A stretch of DNA of 64,000 bases from an uncultured Bacteroidales bacterium (GTDB lineage: Bacteria > Bacteroidota > Bacteroidia > Bacteroidales > UBA932): positions 1-64,000 of the forward strand of contig ONKE01000026.1 in assembly GCA_900318355.1 (NCBI GenBank), given 5' to 3'. This document shows positions 62,801-64,000 of the stretch, piece after piece. The position numbers and the translations under genes are program-made. Position 1 is the stretch's first letter. Each line of letters starts with the position of its first letter. Below the pieces are notes generated by a model, which did no database searches, was not told the origin of the DNA, and saw only the letters and a list, made by a program, of their open reading frames with translations.

Positions 62801-63087
62801 ACTACACCAAGCGCTTCGCCCAAAGCTGGGCCCTGGAAGATGCTTCCTGGCTGCGCCTGGCCACCCTCACAATCGGCTACACCCTCCCGGAAAACCTGAC
62901 CCAGAAGATTCACCTCAATAAGGTCCGCGTCTATGCGACCGGCACCAACCTCTTCTGCCTTACTCCCTACTCGGGCTACGATCCGGAAGTGGATACACGT
63001 ACTTCCACCCCGCTGACCCCCAACACCGACTACTCCGCCTATCCGAAGAGCCGCGGCTGGGTCTTTGGCGTAAATCTCACATTCTAA
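59878..63087 (+). CDS. SusC/RagA-type TonB-dependent outer-membrane transporter
   Basis: A 1069-residue importer for pectic oligosaccharides. Signal peptide (to LQAQ), a carboxypeptidase-like domain (VTGTVRDAAGEPIIGAFVMIQGTTTGASTDIDGKYVITV), the SusC motif LDEVVVVGYATVSRRDVVGSI, plug domain with SPLYIVDGFPM and SRGANGVVIVTTKSGK, then the 22-strand barrel ending GWVFGVNLTF. Seventeen bases separate it from PL1, so it is co-transcribed with the enzymes upstream. Confidence 0.95.
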   Translation: MRKFLTTLAAILAGLAGALTLQAQTQVVTGTVRDAAGEPIIGAFVMIQGTTTGASTDIDGKYVITVPDAKTAVLEFSLIGMATVTEAVNGRTVVDAVLKEDTTFLDEVVVVGYATVSRRDVVGSISSVNSEALTQMPVASVTEAMSGRMAGVQVTTTEGNPDADIKIRVRGASSITQDSSPLYIVDGFPMESISDIPASDIQSIDVLKDAFSTAIYGSRGANGVVIVTTKSGKEGRITVSFNAFGGFKNMANKAAFPVQSPYDFVRTQYEYALLNNKVSSFYESRYGTFEDMELYEKLPGNDWVDQVFGRTGQTFSANVNISGGTDKFKWTAGYAHFDEKAIMVGSDYSRNNLNFKAQYTPSKKISFDVNLRYSNVKVSGAGANAINDKGSSSTSRLRNSIVYSPIPVGGTSADTDFVEDYNSSINPLVAIADNDSRQDRKQWTLNGAFQWTIINNLNLRIEGGLDEYRRTDDKFMGISSYWVRERAAAGFRNQPATEYIDYSRRKIRNTNTLSYNFKDILPKDHKVDVLVGTEFILSKTDTFDAVMEGLPTFFDSEMAWKLMSSGEMPKSISHSFSNDDKILSFFGRVNYTFKERYQLSATMRADGSSKFTRGNRWGYFPSAAASWRISSEPWMQPAAHWLDNLKLRYSFGTAGNNNIPSGKTEQLYSAHATSDISQSTVYWSAGSDMANDKLKWETTYSHDLGIDWSFFKSRLYGTIDIYQANTKDLLIRFPVNGSGYNYQYRNLGEVRNRGIELSIGGAVLQKKDYGLNIDANIAFNENRVLSLGGTPEIQAYTGMFSDAGITYDYMVKVDRPLGDVYGFINDGVYTIDDFDVSGGAFTLKEGIPDNSTLTGYPVRPGAPKYKDIVEDGTLDNKDISLLGNVQPLFTGGFSLSGYAWGFDLSANFTFSYGNKVYNANKVDFSTMRDKSGQNVVDSMSPDNRWTSVNWTTGQLITDAQALASVNAGKTMWGPYYTKRFAQSWALEDASWLRLATLTIGYTLPENLTQKIHLNKVRVYATGTNLFCLTPYSGYDPEVDTRTSTPLTPNTDYSAYPKSRGWVFGVNLTF

Positions 63088-63100
63088 AAGAGCAAGCGAT

Positions 63101-64000
63101 ATGAAAAAATACATTTCCATTCTGATGTGCGCCATCCTGGCCGCTGCCTGCTCGATGTTCGACGGGGTGCTGGACGCTCCCACCCAATCGTCGTATGCCG
63201 ACAACATCGTCTTTTCCAACTATACGACGGCCGAGTACAACATTTTCAGTATCAGTGAGGTGTGTGGACACACCGACTCCTACCGCGGCCGTCTCCACCT
63301 CTTCTACGGCACCAACACCGATCTGGAATTCTACAATGCATTCTCCTATGCCCAAACCGACGGTGCCAAGGCCGACGACCGTATCCGCATGGCCGAATAC
63401 AACGACTACATCGCCAACGGACAGAACAACAAGGCCACCAACGCCTACAACGAAATCGTCGCCGGCATTGAAAGGGCCAATCTCTGCATCAGCGGGCTTC
63501 GCCAATACGGCAACGTCGGCAGCGACAAGGATATGGCCTACCTCCTCGGCGAGGCCCTGACCTACCGCGCATTCTTCTACTTCGATCTAATCCGGATCTG
63601 GGGCGAAGTTCCTCTCCGCACCGAACCCGTGGGCGAAGAGACCACCTACATCGGCAAGTCAGACCGCGATGCCATCTACAAAGTCATTCTTGCCGACCTG
63701 GAAGAGGCCATGAACTACCTCTACTGGCCCGGCGAGGCAAAGCAGACCCAGCGGATGGACCGCATGAACAAGGCCTTCGCCAAAGCCCTCTATGCCCGCG
63801 TGGCGCTTTCCGCCGCCGGATGGGCATGGCGTCCCGATGAAGGCCAGGTCAACACCGGCAACCTCGGTTCGCTCCGTCTCACAACGGATCCCGAGCTTTC
63901 TGCATCCGTCCTCTATCCCAAGGCGCTCAAGCACCTGGAAGACCTGATCGAGCAGAAATGCTGTTCGCTGGAGCCCTCTTTCGAATCGCTTTGGAGGAAG
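63101..64000 (+). CDS. SusD/RagB-family surface glycan-binding lipoprotein (partial)
   Basis: The first 300 codons of a SusD-type lipoprotein, cut by the window end without a stop. Lipobox LAAAC (Cys17) with CSMFDGVLDAPTQSS, then the TPR-like helical core EIVAGIERANLCISGL, GEALTYRAFFYFDLIRIWGEVPLRTEPV and RMNKAFAKALYARVALSAAG, which are the hallmark SusD segments. It begins 13 bases after susC and forms the lid of the import complex. Confidence 0.93.
   Translation, partial: MKKYISILMCAILAAACSMFDGVLDAPTQSSYADNIVFSNYTTAEYNIFSISEVCGHTDSYRGRLHLFYGTNTDLEFYNAFSYAQTDGAKADDRIRMAEYNDYIANGQNNKATNAYNEIVAGIERANLCISGLRQYGNVGSDKDMAYLLGEALTYRAFFYFDLIRIWGEVPLRTEPVGEETTYIGKSDRDAIYKVILADLEEAMNYLYWPGEAKQTQRMDRMNKAFAKALYARVALSAAGWAWRPDEGQVNTGNLGSLRLTTDPELSASVLYPKALKHLEDLIEQKCCSLEPSFESLWRK

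Noticed and set aside
60256-63219. A 987-codon frame antisense to susC.
   Set aside because: Same composition effect; no signal, motif or start context, while the SusC frame is unmistakable.
1-64000. Search by eye for tRNA genes, CRISPR arrays, transposases, integrases and phage genes.
   Set aside because: None of the intergenic stretches shows a tRNA fold or spaced repeats, and no coding region resembles a mobile-element gene.

Overview
The window is a chromosomal segment of a Bacteroidota bacterium, almost certainly order Bacteroidales. The evidence is the many promoters of the TAnnTTTG type (often with TTTG or TTG 19-22 bases upstream), the SusC/SusD pair, a FISUMP-domain lipoprotein, DUF2723, DUF3109 and PG0541-like proteins, a histone H1-like mini-protein and the gene order rplM-rpsI-rpsB-tsf. 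Base composition is GC-rich for the order, with strong G/C preference at third codon positions, which creates long antisense shadow frames. The sequence does not let me name a family; a GC-rich gut lineage is a guess.

Layout. 1-230: a perfect-consensus promoter firing leftwards out of the window into an A-rich leader without an ORF (possibly an rRNA operon), next to the pepT terminator. 228-5694: pepT, an OPT oligopeptide transporter and an epimerase-type threonine dehydrogenase on the minus strand, divergent from kbl; together these fit peptide uptake and threonine breakdown to glycine and acetyl-CoA. 5691-14289: recO/rdgB, small membrane and DUF2007 proteins, DUF3109, a large M16-family protein without its zinc motif, a TPR protein and a U32 (RlhA-like) protein. 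14276-19851: a lipoprotein of unknown function, then prmC, ddl and PBP1A (minus). 19966-24593: topA, an Lrp-type regulator and ispD. 23571-30993: the cell-shape operon mreB-mreC-mreD-mrdA-rodA, carrying a secreted acidic DxDxDG protein at its end and closed by a strong terminator.

31084-37374: a 51-residue histone H1-like gene with its own promoter and terminator, a putative outer-membrane barrel, a lipoprotein alpha/beta-hydrolase, another lipoprotein and a DUF2723 (TMEM260-like) membrane protein. 37395-40210: tsf, rpsB, rpsI and rplM (minus), with two structured RNA leaders. 40235-50073: a FISUMP lipoprotein flanked by a relic of the apbE 3' end, then a tightly packed minus-strand series reading tolC - adaptor - RND pump - PG0541-like - Gfo/Idh oxidoreductase - small membrane protein - apbE. 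50181-53394: lgt and an rRNA-methyltransferase-like gene, divergent from pgk.

53556-64000: a pectin utilisation locus read rightwards: GH28, a CE12-CE8 fusion, GH105, PL1 with an FN3 domain, SusC, and SusD cut by the window edge. The predicted scheme is deacetylation and demethylation of homogalacturonan, lyase and hydrolase cleavage, removal of unsaturated ends, and SusCD import. No regulator of this locus lies in the window. I saw no tRNA gene, CRISPR array, transposase or prophage. The best candidates for something new are the structured leader before rpsB, the apbE/Gfo-Idh appendage on the RND operon, the apbE relic, the DxDxDG protein tied to the cell-shape operon, and promoters placed so close to ATG that leaderless mRNAs are expected.
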